Source: a virus
Virus record (IMG/VR): IMGVR_UViG_3300044611_002685
Location: 1 to 44,445 of that record
Strand: one strand, 5' to 3'
Length of the DNA: 44,445 nt
Shown: positions 15,623 through 24,159 of the stretch, one piece after another
How positions within the stretch are numbered: the first letter of the stretch is position 1
Layout of the letters: every line of letters begins with the position of its first letter
Position numbers and translations under genes: made by a program
Notes under the pieces: generated by a model
The model's input: the letters and a program-made list of their open reading frames with translations, nothing else
Database searches by the model: none
What the model was told of the DNA's origin: nothing

Positions 15623-15669
15623 AAATTACACCGTCCCTTTTTATATTGGCGAACTATCCGCCGCTTTCT

Positions 15670-15698
15670 ATTATACTATAAATAGACCGGTTATTCAA
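15670..15698 (-). promoter_or_regulatory. Promoter for the packaging block
   Basis: On the minus strand TTGAAT (15698-15693), 17 bases, TATAAT (15675-15670). Transcription would start near 15663, about 40 bases before the gene at 15622. Same -35 box as the scaffold promoter and no ACC-N4-GGT operator. Confidence 0.65.
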
Positions 15699-15733
15699 GT
15701 ATAAATTGCTGTATAATTCCAATTATTATCAAT

Positions 15734-15965
15734 GCTGATGGGTTTGACGGGTTGACGGGTATTTCCCTGTAAGTTTTCTACACGAGCGATATTCAATAGA
15801 AAGTTACGCAGAAACTGCCGTCAACCCATCATTTCACGTATGAAAACCCATCAGCGAAAAATTGCTATTGCAAACCCGTCATTGAAAAAACTGCAAAATT
15901 GGCGATAATTCTGCAGTTTTTCGTAAAATTCCAATGACGGGTTTGAATTTAAATGACGGGTTTGC
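15734..15965. other. Candidate replication origin with TGACGGGTT repeats
   Basis: No gene fits here. TGAYGGGTT-type units occur at 15736-15745, 15745-15753 and 15753-15760 (direct), 15818-15831 and 15844-15855 (inverted), 15871-15884 (inverted), 15932-15945 and 15952-15964 (direct). CAAACCCGTCATTG (15871-15884) is the exact reverse complement of 15932-15945, and between them AAAAACTGCA and TGCAGTTTTT pair again, giving a long interrupted stem. Iteron-like repeats, A+T-rich patches and the adjacent primase-helicase gene suggest an origin. Confidence 0.6.
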
Positions 15966-18266
15966 TTACAGCTCGGATAAAATATCCCGCGGCTCCGGCT
16001 CGGGCTGGGCAATATAATCGCTTTCATCGATCGTGCTTATTCCATAGTAAAAGGTGCCGCTGGCGGTGTGCTTTTTATTATATCCGCGCTTTCCTAATTC
16101 GCGTCCGAAATACGTGCCGCTTAATACATTTTCTCCGGACGTTTCTGCCCACTTTTTATAAGCGTCGTACAGGCTGCCTGCCCGGCACGAGTAGTATTCT
16201 GCACACTTGCATTTTTCCATTATGAAAGCCGCCAGTAGATCCATTTCGTCTTTGAAGCCGGTTGTTGCTGCTAAAACAGAATCCGGTGTTGTAAGGTGAC
16301 CTGCTTGAAGCCAATCTTGGCAGCCTTGCGCAGCCCACTTTAAAATCCCGGGCAGCTCGGGTACCAGGTACTGTTCGCGAAAATGCTGCTGGCGTTCGGC
16401 TTCGGGAATAGTGACGTTAAATGGGATTAAGCGGATCCTGCGCCAGATCCCGGTATCGGTGTCCCGGATCGTTGGTTTGTTGTTGCCAAATATCCATAGT
16501 TTGTGCGTCGGACGGAAATTGAACTCCGGGCAAAAAAGGCGCCGGGCTTTTATCGTGTCGCCGCCGGTTAGATCTTTAATTTTGCTTTCTGAAAACCTGC
16601 GCCCGCTGTCGAGTTCGCTGGCTGTAACCATTCGGCACGCCTGAAGCGAAGCCACGTCCGGGCTTGCGTCGCCGCCACGCCCAGGATTCTTTGTTGCCAT
16701 AAGAAGCTCGGCGCTTGTTTTATAGTGATAATCGCCCATCAGATCCGCGACGGTTTCTATGAAGGTGCTTTTACCGTTGGCGCCGGTACCATGTAAGAAG
16801 AATAAGCATTGGCTGCCCACGTCCCCGGTAAGTGAATATCCCAGCGCTTGCTGTATGAAAGTTATTAAGTCGGTGTCGCCGTCAAATATTTTATTCAGAA
16901 ATTCCAACCAATATTTTGGGGTTGGTGCTTCTGGATCATAGTTTACTGGCGCCAGCTTTCTGCAGTATTTTTCCCGATCGTGCGGTTCTAATGCCCCGGT
17001 GCGCAGGTTTAGTATTCCATTTGCGCAGTTTAAGGCGAAGGGATCGCCGTCAAATTTGTGTTGGGGAACGGTTAAATATGATTCTGCCTGGTCTATCATT
17101 GCCCGGGTGCGCGATATACTTTCCGAATTTCTTGCCCACTTAATGATATCTTCGCGTTGGCTTTTATCGCTGGTCTCCGCGGCTTCGCGAAGTATAAGGC
17201 GTGCGGTGTGGTGTGCATACTTGCGAACTTCGGAAGATTCGTCTTGGCGCCAATGTTTGCCGTTCCAGATTTGCCAGCCTCCGTGGGCAGCGCAGAAGCA
17301 TACATTATTTTGATGGTTGGCTTTGAAGCGCTCCGCGTTGCCCAGGTCGGTGAGCGGCTTGGTGGCGTTGCCTTTATCATAGCGATTAATTACGGAAACG
17401 ACGATCTTGGTAACTTCGGCTTCTTCAAGCGCCGGGTTACACGCGTGTTGGTTTAGCGTCTGCGCCAGCTCTTCTATAGCGCTGTCCGGAACGCCACGTG
17501 CCTGCCAGGCGCTGATCTCCTTGAATAATAGATCATTGCGGGCTCCCTCTACGTACCCGGCGCCCACGTTGGCAATTAGCGGTGGCAGGCGTTTACCTTT
17601 TTCTTTAGTTTTCGTTTGCAATATCAATTCTAAAAGCCAAAGTGGCATTTTAGCAATTGGTGCGCCGGGGTTGTCCCATTTATAGCGGTTACCGCTGGCG
17701 TGCATGGATGGGCTGCATACTACGTAACCGCCGTCCACTTTCACGTCTATCCCGGGTGCCACCGCGTTGGCGCTGTTGCGGATTTCTTTTTCTTGGCTTT
17801 CGTCTAATTCAGGATATTCAAAAAGGATATGTTTACCGCCTGAGCCGGTGGTTTCCATAAGTGTCTCGGGCAGCGCTCCGTTCTTTTCTTGTAATTCGGA
17901 AAGCGAAACGTCGCCACCATGCCTGGGATCGATATCCACCACTATAAATCCGGATTCTTTACCGGCTAAGATCGCCACGCCCGCATATTGCCATTGTGAA
18001 AACCAGGTGCGTATTGTTTGTGGATTTGTAGATGCGGATTTCAAGCCGTGTGCTAAATTTTCGGGGTGGTACCTGGGGTGTTTACCTTTGCTGTCGCAGG
18101 CTTCGCCATTTTTACACGAGCAGGATGGTAATACAATTACGCCTTCGTCTTTAGATCTGGCGCTTTGGGTAAAGGTCACGTGGTGTAATGGGATAACGGG
18201 GATCCCTTGATCTGCGTATTGAAGAGCGGCTTCTAATACATTTGTTGCTGTAAATGCTGTCGACAT
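15966..18266 (-). CDS. Primase-polymerase fused to D5/P4-type helicase
   Basis: 766 residues from ATG 18266, behind GGAGG. Residues 10-220 form a primase-polymerase (PrimPol) domain with a Cys/His cluster (C49, C51, C57, H63) and the metal-binding D111-I-D113. A superfamily 3 helicase follows: Walker A GTGANGKST near 495, then SELDSGRRF and WIFGNNKP, as in P4/D5 helicases. The C-terminus is a winged helix. It should prime and unwind DNA at the origin. The repeat-rich region begins directly after the stop codon. A stand-alone copy of the last domain is encoded at 15314-15622. Confidence 0.9.
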   Translation of the reverse strand: MSTAFTATNVLEAALQYADQGIPVIPLHHVTFTQSARSKDEGVIVLPSCSCKNGEACDSKGKHPRYHPENLAHGLKSASTNPQTIRTWFSQWQYAGVAILAGKESGFIVVDIDPRHGGDVSLSELQEKNGALPETLMETTGSGGKHILFEYPELDESQEKEIRNSANAVAPGIDVKVDGGYVVCSPSMHASGNRYKWDNPGAPIAKMPLWLLELILQTKTKEKGKRLPPLIANVGAGYVEGARNDLLFKEISAWQARGVPDSAIEELAQTLNQHACNPALEEAEVTKIVVSVINRYDKGNATKPLTDLGNAERFKANHQNNVCFCAAHGGWQIWNGKHWRQDESSEVRKYAHHTARLILREAAETSDKSQREDIIKWARNSESISRTRAMIDQAESYLTVPQHKFDGDPFALNCANGILNLRTGALEPHDREKYCRKLAPVNYDPEAPTPKYWLEFLNKIFDGDTDLITFIQQALGYSLTGDVGSQCLFFLHGTGANGKSTFIETVADLMGDYHYKTSAELLMATKNPGRGGDASPDVASLQACRMVTASELDSGRRFSESKIKDLTGGDTIKARRLFCPEFNFRPTHKLWIFGNNKPTIRDTDTGIWRRIRLIPFNVTIPEAERQQHFREQYLVPELPGILKWAAQGCQDWLQAGHLTTPDSVLAATTGFKDEMDLLAAFIMEKCKCAEYYSCRAGSLYDAYKKWAETSGENVLSGTYFGRELGKRGYNKKHTASGTFYYGISTIDESDYIAQPEPEPRDILSEL

Positions 18267-18390
18267 AAAACCTCCAAAAGTTTATTTGTTGCGGGTAAAG
18301 TTGGCAAACAACCCGCCCGATTGTTGGAAGCCGCCCAGGGTGTCGCCGGATAACAAAACGAAAATCAAGCGGGCTGGGCAGCGAAAGTTA
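18267..18390 (-). other. Structured leader upstream of the primase gene
   Basis: 124 bases between two minus-strand genes. It contains short inverted repeats (GCCCAG with CTGGGC; CGGG with CCCG around GTTTGCCAAC) and a possible -10 TATAAT at 18395-18390 without a clear -35 box. It ends with TTTGGAGG, the primase ribosome site. It may fold into a regulatory leader; no tRNA or known riboswitch is apparent. Confidence 0.35.
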
Positions 18391-19092
18391 TTATACTATT
18401 AAAGCCGGATCCGGTGTAGGGATATTATCGGCAATTTCTGAAAATAGTGTTTTTTGCTCTTGGTGCAGCCGAAGCCGGGTGGTTGCGGATTCGAAATATT
18501 CTTTGTCTATTTCGCAAGCGGTAAGATCGAATCCCATATCGTGGCACGCGATGGCGATGGATCCGCTGCCCAGGTGGGTGTCCAGGATCCGCTGCCCCGG
18601 TTTTGCATATTTCGCCAGCAGCCATTTATAAAGCTGGACGGGCTTCTGATTTATATGTATAACCTTGGCGCCACGTTCGCTTTCTTTGGCTGCGCCGCAC
18701 CACAGGTGCTTCCATATACGCAGCGTGCCTTTTATGCTGCAATACGCGGCTTCACCGTCGGCAAATAGGGTGTCGCCGTTTTGCTTATCCCATATAATCA
18801 GCGATGAAAACGCGGGCAGTTTGTCTGCGAAATATTGCATTCCCCATATAATCTGGTGTTTGGAAACGCGAAAAAGCTCATCGAAAAATTCCTGGGAAGG
18901 CGGCTCCACGTCCCAGACCTGGGATTTTGAGCATTGGCGAATTCGAACACTATCGATGCTTAATTTCCCCAAAACGGGAAAGCTTTTACTATTCTGGATC
19001 CCATAAGGCGGATCGATAATGGCAAGGTGAAAATGGTTGTCCGGATATCGCTTCATCATTTCCAAATTGTCTTCATTCGTTATTGTTATCAT
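18391..19092 (-). CDS. DNA methyltransferase (DPPY, beta-type order)
   Basis: 233 residues from ATG 19092, behind GGAGGAGG. Catalytic DPPY at 27-30 and the S-adenosylmethionine-binding DTHLGSGS at 171-178, with the target-recognition part between: the order of the beta class of N6-adenine or N4-cytosine methyltransferases. No restriction enzyme is encoded beside it, so it most likely protects phage DNA from host restriction or marks it. The last 20 bases of its coding start overlap the small Cys-rich gene upstream. Confidence 0.88.
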   Translation of the reverse strand: MITITNEDNLEMMKRYPDNHFHLAIIDPPYGIQNSKSFPVLGKLSIDSVRIRQCSKSQVWDVEPPSQEFFDELFRVSKHQIIWGMQYFADKLPAFSSLIIWDKQNGDTLFADGEAAYCSIKGTLRIWKHLWCGAAKESERGAKVIHINQKPVQLYKWLLAKYAKPGQRILDTHLGSGSIAIACHDMGFDLTACEIDKEYFESATTRLRLHQEQKTLFSEIADNIPTPDPALIV

Positions 19093-19303
19093 TTTTACAA
19101 CCTCCTCCGGTTATACTAAATCTGGACGGGCAGCTCGGTGGCAATACCTGCTTACAATGGCATTTTACGCAAACGGGCACGCCTTTTGTCCCGAAAGGAT
19201 ATTTATAGGTGCGATAATATTGATCACCGCGGGCAATTATCCCGCAGCAATCAACACAAATGTGGGCTTGACCCGCTATTATTTCAAAAGCGGTGTAATT
19301 CAT
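19073..19303 (-). CDS. Small Cys-rich, probably zinc-binding protein
   Basis: 76 residues from ATG 19303 (ATGA overlap with the HD gene). C16xxC19-C20 and C45xxC48-x-C50 suggest a zinc ribbon, with further Cys residues at the end (PPSCPSRF, GGGCKNDNNNE). It overlaps the methyltransferase start by 20 bases. The residues after about 55 may be dispensable, being the part in the overlap. Possibly a nucleic-acid-binding helper; no family named. Confidence 0.6.
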   Translation of the reverse strand: MNYTAFEIIAGQAHICVDCCGIIARGDQYYRTYKYPFGTKGVPVCVKCHCKQVLPPSCPSRFSITGGGCKNDNNNE

Positions 19304-19908
19304 ATACGCCCGACTTTTTTATATTTAGCGTCGGCTTTTTGATATGTGGGGTGGTTCATATCTAACATTATCCCCATCCAACGTTGCAAAAATAACTTTT
19401 CTGCCGTCTCGGGAAGCCACGGATCGATCCGGATATCATACGGGGTGCCGCTTGGGATCCACGCGCTCCGGTCTGGCTTCATTAGTTGCTGCCATTCGGT
19501 AACTAACATTTTAGCGTCGGCTTCTTTAACCGCCGCGGGCATTTCTGGCTGCAATTGATATTTACGCAGTATGCAATTCATAATTAACTTTTCGTTTTCC
19601 ATATAGTTATCCATACCGCCCATCTTTTTAACCGGGCTGGGGATATCCATTAAATAAGCTTCGCTGGCGTCGTGTAGTAATCCCCATAAGGCGTCCGCTT
19701 CTGGTACCCGCTGCGAAACCAAAACGGAATGCTGCGCGACGCTGTAGAATTTGCGGGTGTGCCCGTTAAAGCGTGGCATACAGCTCAAGGCGTGCGCAAT
19801 ATCTTCAATACAAATCTCGGAAGTTACCGGTGCCTGCGGGTGGAAATCGATCCCGGAGTAAGTTTGTATAAACCCGCTCGCGGTTTCTGAAATCGTTCTA
19901 TTATTCAT
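19300..19908 (-). CDS. HD-domain phosphohydrolase, YfbR-like
   Basis: 202 residues with H60 (YSVAQHSV), H79-D80 (LLHDASEAY) and the following helix MDIPSPVKK, the HD metal-site pattern of 5'-deoxyribonucleotidases such as YfbR. Such enzymes remove phosphate from dNMPs and shape the nucleotide pool. ATG 19908 lies behind GGAGG and overlaps the upstream methyltransferase by 8 bases. Context (two methyltransferases, replication genes) fits a role in nucleotide metabolism. Confidence 0.8.
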   Translation of the reverse strand: MNNRTISETASGFIQTYSGIDFHPQAPVTSEICIEDIAHALSCMPRFNGHTRKFYSVAQHSVLVSQRVPEADALWGLLHDASEAYLMDIPSPVKKMGGMDNYMENEKLIMNCILRKYQLQPEMPAAVKEADAKMLVTEWQQLMKPDRSAWIPSGTPYDIRIDPWLPETAEKLFLQRWMGIMLDMNHPTYQKADAKYKKVGRI

Positions 19909-20710
19909 AATTTAAACCTCCAGCGGCAAAGTGAAAGTCCGCTTGTTCTTTGTTGAAATCGTCTATATCAAAAAGTGGCATTGGTTTAGCGTGCAGCGTG
20001 CCGTATATTCTATCGCTGGCGATTTTAAAGTATTTAGGATCCATCTCCATTCCGTAAAAGTTCCGGTTGGTATTTACGCACGCCACCCCGGTGGTACCGG
20101 ATCCCATAGTATTATCCAGCACCCATTCTCCGGGGTTGGTATAAGTTCGAATTAGATATTCGCATAATAAAACGGGCTTTTGCGTGGGGTGCACGTTATT
20201 TTGCTCAACAGCGAATTCTAAAACGGTGGTGGGGAAATATTCGCATGATATAGATTCGGCTAAATGCTGCACGTTTCTGCGGTATATTTCGGTTGTAATG
20301 GCTCCGTTACCGCCGTTTTTATGCACGTTACCTTTGCGCATTTGCGGGTTATACGTTGGCTGCGAAGCATAAAATACGCTTATATATTCATTCGCCAGCA
20401 GCGGACGTCGGTTTGCGTCTAAAAAGCGCGTGTAACAATTTTTGTACCATATCCAATCATACCTAAATTCTTTGGGGTTGGAAGCCACCAATGTAGACGT
20501 GAACGGGTTTATGCCAAAAAGGCAAATCGCGCCGTTCGGTTTAATAACCCGGTGGTACATTTCCCATAATTCGGTTATAGGAATTATAGTGTCCCAGGCG
20601 CACGCGGTAGTGCCGTAAGGCAAATCGCAAAGTATTAAATCCACGCTTTTGTCCGGGATTTCGGAGATTGTATTTCTACAATCCCCTTCCCACAGTTTAA
20701 TTTCAGACAT
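19901..20710 (-). CDS. DNA methyltransferase (DLPYG, beta-type order)
   Basis: 269 residues from ATG 20710. Motif IV is DLPYG (29-33), a DPPY variant, and motif I DNTMGSGTTG lies at 199-208, so motif order is of the beta class. HPTQKPV (174-180) is typical of phage DNA adenine or cytosine-N4 methyltransferases. It overlaps the helicase gene by 8 bases. It differs clearly from the second methyltransferase (18391-19092), so the phage probably modifies two sequences. Confidence 0.88.
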   Translation of the reverse strand: MSEIKLWEGDCRNTISEIPDKSVDLILCDLPYGTTACAWDTIIPITELWEMYHRVIKPNGAICLFGINPFTSTLVASNPKEFRYDWIWYKNCYTRFLDANRRPLLANEYISVFYASQPTYNPQMRKGNVHKNGGNGAITTEIYRRNVQHLAESISCEYFPTTVLEFAVEQNNVHPTQKPVLLCEYLIRTYTNPGEWVLDNTMGSGTTGVACVNTNRNFYGMEMDPKYFKIASDRIYGTLHAKPMPLFDIDDFNKEQADFHFAAGGLNYE

Positions 20711-23033
20711 TGATGTCCTCCAACTTTTTATTTATTATAGCGGCTTTTACCGCTTCAGGAAATACGCAATCGTCAAATATACTTAGCCAGGTGCGGCGAT
20801 CGTTTACAACGGTGTTCGCTGCGGCTCTTCGCATACCCAGGCGATTTCCCAGCAATATAGCGCTTACCCGGGCTCGAGTAACCGCGGTATAAAGTAGGTT
20901 CCGGTGCAGCATATAGCTGTGGGTGCTATGAATAACGGAAATTATAACCGGGCATTCGGATCCTTGCATTTTATGGACGGTGGCTGCGTAAGCAAGCGTG
21001 ACGTCTTTTTTGTTATCGCCGTTTGCTTTTATCCAAACAAGCTCGCCGTCAAAGTCTATACAAATGCCGGGTGCATATTCACTATCGCCTTCATCGTCTA
21101 TAAATTCGTGCATACCGATCTCGTCTATCAATCCAACGGTGCCGTTCATAATACCGCTTTGTCCAAGTTTGTAATTGTTGCGCAATTGCATAACTTTATC
21201 GCCTTTGAAAAAGGTAACTTTATCGCTATCGGGTATACAAGTATTGTATACAAGGCGTTGTATTAGCGCCTGGAGCCGCTTGTTCATTTCTAAAACCCCA
21301 AGAGCGCCTTTATTATACGGTGTAAGTACCTGAAGGTCTTTTATAGGATCCACGCCCATCGGTATAAGGCGGCTTTCGATAAGCGTTTCTAAGGTTCCGA
21401 TAAGGGAGCCCGCTTCTTCTTGTCCGTCTATAATATACCAAGGACGCAATACGCCCGGCTCCCCGGGTGCGGTTGGTGCGATATTTCCATGAAGGATCGC
21501 TGTACTATTTTCTTTTAAAAGCCCGGCTTGGCGCACCACCTGGGTAAGGCGTGTCACCGGTATGAAATCATTAGTAAGCAAATCCCGGAGAATATTCCCG
21601 GCGCCCACCGGTGGTAATTGCTGCGCGTCGCCCACCAGTATTACTTGGCTTTTATTCCAGTTTATGGCTTTGAAAAAATGCCACGCCAGCGTAATATCTA
21701 CCATAGAAAACTCGTCAATTATTATAACGTCGTATAATAAATTATTGTCTTCGTTATAGTTGAAGCCTTCGCCTGGGCAGTATTGAAGCAAGCGGTGTAT
21801 GGTAGACGCCTGCCCGCCCGTCATCTGCTCCATCCGCTTCGCGGCTTTCCCGGTTGGCGCTGCCATTGCCACCGATAAACCCATATTTAGGAAGGTCTCG
21901 CGGATGGCATTTACGGTGAATGTTTTGCCGGTACCGGCTTCTCCGGTCATTAACGAAATCCGGTGGGTTATACCATTTTTAAGCGCTTCTGCCTGGGCGT
22001 CTTTTATACTTGGGAATTTTTCTTTTACATAAGAATCAATATCGGCAATATTATCGCGTTCGACTTTTGCGTGTGCGATTTTCTGAAATAAGGCGCCCAG
22101 GTAATATTCTTTTTCAAATATGCTTTTATCCGCCACCCGTATACTGGTTGTCATTTGCGAATCTATCGCGATAATTTCATCGTTGGAAATAAGCCCGCCC
22201 AGCTCGTCAGTTATAATTTGCGCAGCGGAGAAAGAATCCAGCGCCAGGATCGCTATAGATTGCCTTATAAGTTCGGTTTCATCAATCCAACAATGCCCAC
22301 CGTCGTCAGCCATATTGCGCACCATATCGAGCAGGCAGGCTTGAATACGCCCGGGGTGGTCTTTTGCCACGCCCATCTTTAAAGCGATGCCGTCGGTGCG
22401 GGCAAACCCGAATCCGTCTATTTGCCGACACAATAAATATGGATTTTCTTGTAAGACGAACTTTGCAGAATTTCCATATTTATCCCATATTTTCTTTATT
22501 TGATTTGGGGTTAAATCGAAGGACGCCAGCCATATTGCGAGATTGTTTTCTTCTGCCCGGACGATCCAGCTTTCTTTAATTGCTAAAATTTGATCTATAG
22601 AAAGCCCGGCAGCCACCGCTATTTTATCGGGATATTCGCGAATCGCGGTGTCGAAATCGTCGCCAAATTGATCGGCGATAATTTTAGCTTTTACTGCGCC
22701 GATACCTTTAAAGGCTTTATCATTAGCCAGGTAATTTCGCAAGCCTTCGCGGGATATGTTAGTCTCCAGCACAATTTGCGTGGCGGTAAATTGCCTGCCG
22801 TATTTAGGATCATCTACCCAAAAGCCCGTTAATGTAAGGTATTCCTGCTCCTTTACCATACCTTTAATAGAGAATGATATCGCGCCGGAGTTGCCAGCGC
22901 CGTCCGGGATAAGTTTACCCGCTGAGAAGGTTTCCGAAGTATAAAACAGCCGGGAAATTTTACCGGTTATTTTATCGGTTTCTGCCTTCGCTGCGGGTAT
23001 CGGCTTTTTGTAAGGTTTTTTGTTGAATACCAT
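20703..23033 (-). CDS. RecD2-like SF1 DNA helicase
   Basis: 776 residues from ATG 23033, behind GGAGGTG; a GTG at 23042 lies inside that site. Residues 20-330 are the RecD2-type N-terminal region with helix-hairpin-helix repeats (FKGIGAVKAKIIADQFG). The helicase core has Walker A GEAGTGKTF near 366, IIIDEFSMVD, GDAQQLPPVG, LTQVVRQ and a C-terminal YAATVHKMQGSE and TAVTRAR, the superfamily 1B motifs. It unwinds DNA 5' to 3' in replication or recombination. Its promoter lies inside the end of the nuclease gene upstream. Confidence 0.9.
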   Translation of the reverse strand: MVFNKKPYKKPIPAAKAETDKITGKISRLFYTSETFSAGKLIPDGAGNSGAISFSIKGMVKEQEYLTLTGFWVDDPKYGRQFTATQIVLETNISREGLRNYLANDKAFKGIGAVKAKIIADQFGDDFDTAIREYPDKIAVAAGLSIDQILAIKESWIVRAEENNLAIWLASFDLTPNQIKKIWDKYGNSAKFVLQENPYLLCRQIDGFGFARTDGIALKMGVAKDHPGRIQACLLDMVRNMADDGGHCWIDETELIRQSIAILALDSFSAAQIITDELGGLISNDEIIAIDSQMTTSIRVADKSIFEKEYYLGALFQKIAHAKVERDNIADIDSYVKEKFPSIKDAQAEALKNGITHRISLMTGEAGTGKTFTVNAIRETFLNMGLSVAMAAPTGKAAKRMEQMTGGQASTIHRLLQYCPGEGFNYNEDNNLLYDVIIIDEFSMVDITLAWHFFKAINWNKSQVILVGDAQQLPPVGAGNILRDLLTNDFIPVTRLTQVVRQAGLLKENSTAILHGNIAPTAPGEPGVLRPWYIIDGQEEAGSLIGTLETLIESRLIPMGVDPIKDLQVLTPYNKGALGVLEMNKRLQALIQRLVYNTCIPDSDKVTFFKGDKVMQLRNNYKLGQSGIMNGTVGLIDEIGMHEFIDDEGDSEYAPGICIDFDGELVWIKANGDNKKDVTLAYAATVHKMQGSECPVIISVIHSTHSYMLHRNLLYTAVTRARVSAILLGNRLGMRRAAANTVVNDRRTWLSIFDDCVFPEAVKAAIINKKLEDINV

Positions 23034-23064
23034 TGTACCCACCTCCGTTTTTTATTCTGAAATT

Positions 23065-23094
23065 ATTATACACCGCCCGGTGTATGGTTGTCAA
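23065..23094 (-). promoter_or_regulatory. Promoter with operator for the helicase-methyltransferase genes
   Basis: On the minus strand TTGACA (23094-23089), 18 bases, TATAAT (23070-23065). The operator at 23068-23085 reads ATACACCGCCCGGTGTAT on the plus strand, identical to 6661-6678. It overlaps the last codons of the ERCC4 nuclease gene (stop at 23066). Confidence 0.85.
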
Positions 23095-23545
23095 GCGAAC
23101 TTTCTAATTTCTTTGCAGCGTATTTTAAAAGCGTTTGTGTCATCTCGCGCCCGCCTGCACGATCCTTGCAGAAGAATATAGGAATACAGCAATCCAGCGA
23201 TAATGAAGCCACACGCGCCAACACCGCTTGAGGGTGGGCACGCGAACGGTACCGCCCGAGCGCTATATCTTCAACTGATGCTTCCACTACAATGGCAAAA
23301 TAGAAAAGGCTGCCGGATCTATAAACTTCCCGGGCAAACCGATCATTTGCATGAATTATCGTGCTCACGAAATCTTCAAGCGATTTACGTTCGATCGCAA
23401 TTTTGTCTTCCAACCCCAAAATTGAATAATCGCCGGTTTTAAGGGTGCCCCGGATGGATCCCCACCGCTCCCCGGTTTCGAATTCGTACGGCTTCTGCTC
23501 CCGCCGGTCTATAACTATAGTATAGAAGTCTAATAATTTTCCCAT
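23066..23545 (-). CDS. ERCC4-family nuclease
   Basis: 159 residues from ATG 23545. It has the XPF/ERCC4 catalytic set: D13-RRE near the start, TGDYSI (37-42), and I51-E52-R53-K54-x3-D58, that is the GD(x)n-ERKx3D motif. Stand-alone phage members are thought to cut branched or flapped DNA in recombination and replication. The last residues (HTPGGV) are encoded within the operator-promoter of the next gene. Terminator upstream (23561-23593). Confidence 0.85.
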   Translation of the reverse strand: MGKLLDFYTIVIDRREQKPYEFETGERWGSIRGTLKTGDYSILGLEDKIAIERKSLEDFVSTIIHANDRFAREVYRSGSLFYFAIVVEASVEDIALGRYRSRAHPQAVLARVASLSLDCCIPIFFCKDRAGGREMTQTLLKYAAKKLESSLDNHTPGGV

Positions 23546-23560
23546 TATGAAATCCCCTTA

Positions 23561-23593
23561 TAAAAACACCCCGGAGTAATGGCTCCGGGGTGT
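23561..23593 (-). terminator. Intrinsic terminator after the ssDNA-binding gene
   Basis: ACACCCCGGAG (23566-23576) pairs perfectly with CTCCGGGGTGT (23583-23593) over a 6-base loop, and on the minus strand TTTTTA follows. It lies between the DUF669 gene (ends 23615) and the ERCC4 gene (starts 23545), so it would lower expression of the latter. Confidence 0.8.
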
Positions 23594-23614
23594 GTCGCGC
23601 TGGCTGCTTTTTAT

Positions 23615-24157
23615 TTAGAAAGCTTGCAGCGATTCTTCTCCGGACGTCCCCATATCGGCGGCGTCCACGTCTTTAAATTTACCGCGGGCGTCGTCCGGTA
23701 TTGGCGCTTCTACCCGTTTATTCATATAGATATTGTGGTTGTTTTTCGTCTTGTCATCTTTGCGTGGCGTATTACGAACGGTGCCGTCTATTACCACGTC
23801 CAGCATATCGGGCAAGCGCCCAGGCAGCTCAGAAAGCTTTGTTATTTGGATTCCCAGACAATCCAGGTCTGCTTTTGTAAACTTCATACTTTCGCCTGCG
23901 AAAAAGCAGGATTTGAAATCCACGCGGCTTCTGAAATTCGCGGGTTCAATAACGCGAAGCTGAAGGTTCAGGTAAGGCTGCGCAGGCTTGCCGGTGGTGG
24001 CGTTGCCTTTAGTCTGCTTCAATTCGGCACGCTCAACAAAGAAGCGGTAATTGCCGTTCGGCAGCTCGTCCAGGCTTTGTGGCTTGGCAGCTTCGGTAGT
24101 GGCGAAATCGTCGTCGTAAGCGGCGAGATCGATGGGCTGGTTAAGTTCTTCTGTCAT
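23615..24157 (-). CDS. DUF669-family ssDNA-binding protein
   Basis: 180 residues. The body (LPNGNYRFFVERAELKQTKGN, YLNLQLRVIEP) resembles DUF669 phage proteins, predicted OB-fold-like single-strand binding proteins placed next to Sak4-type ATPases. The C-terminus is acidic (KDVDAADMGTSGEESLQAF), like the protein-interaction tail of SSB. It starts two bases after the ATPase stop and ends before a strong terminator. It should coat single strands during replication and recombination. Confidence 0.75.
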   Translation of the reverse strand: MTEELNQPIDLAAYDDDFATTEAAKPQSLDELPNGNYRFFVERAELKQTKGNATTGKPAQPYLNLQLRVIEPANFRSRVDFKSCFFAGESMKFTKADLDCLGIQITKLSELPGRLPDMLDVVIDGTVRNTPRKDDKTKNNHNIYMNKRVEAPIPDDARGKFKDVDAADMGTSGEESLQAF

Positions 24158-24159
24158 GG

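Noticed and set aside
18267-18390. tRNA or riboswitch before the primase gene
   Set aside because: No acceptor-stem pairing with T-loop GTTCRA was found and no known aptamer core. Short inverted repeats remain unexplained and are reported only as a structured leader.
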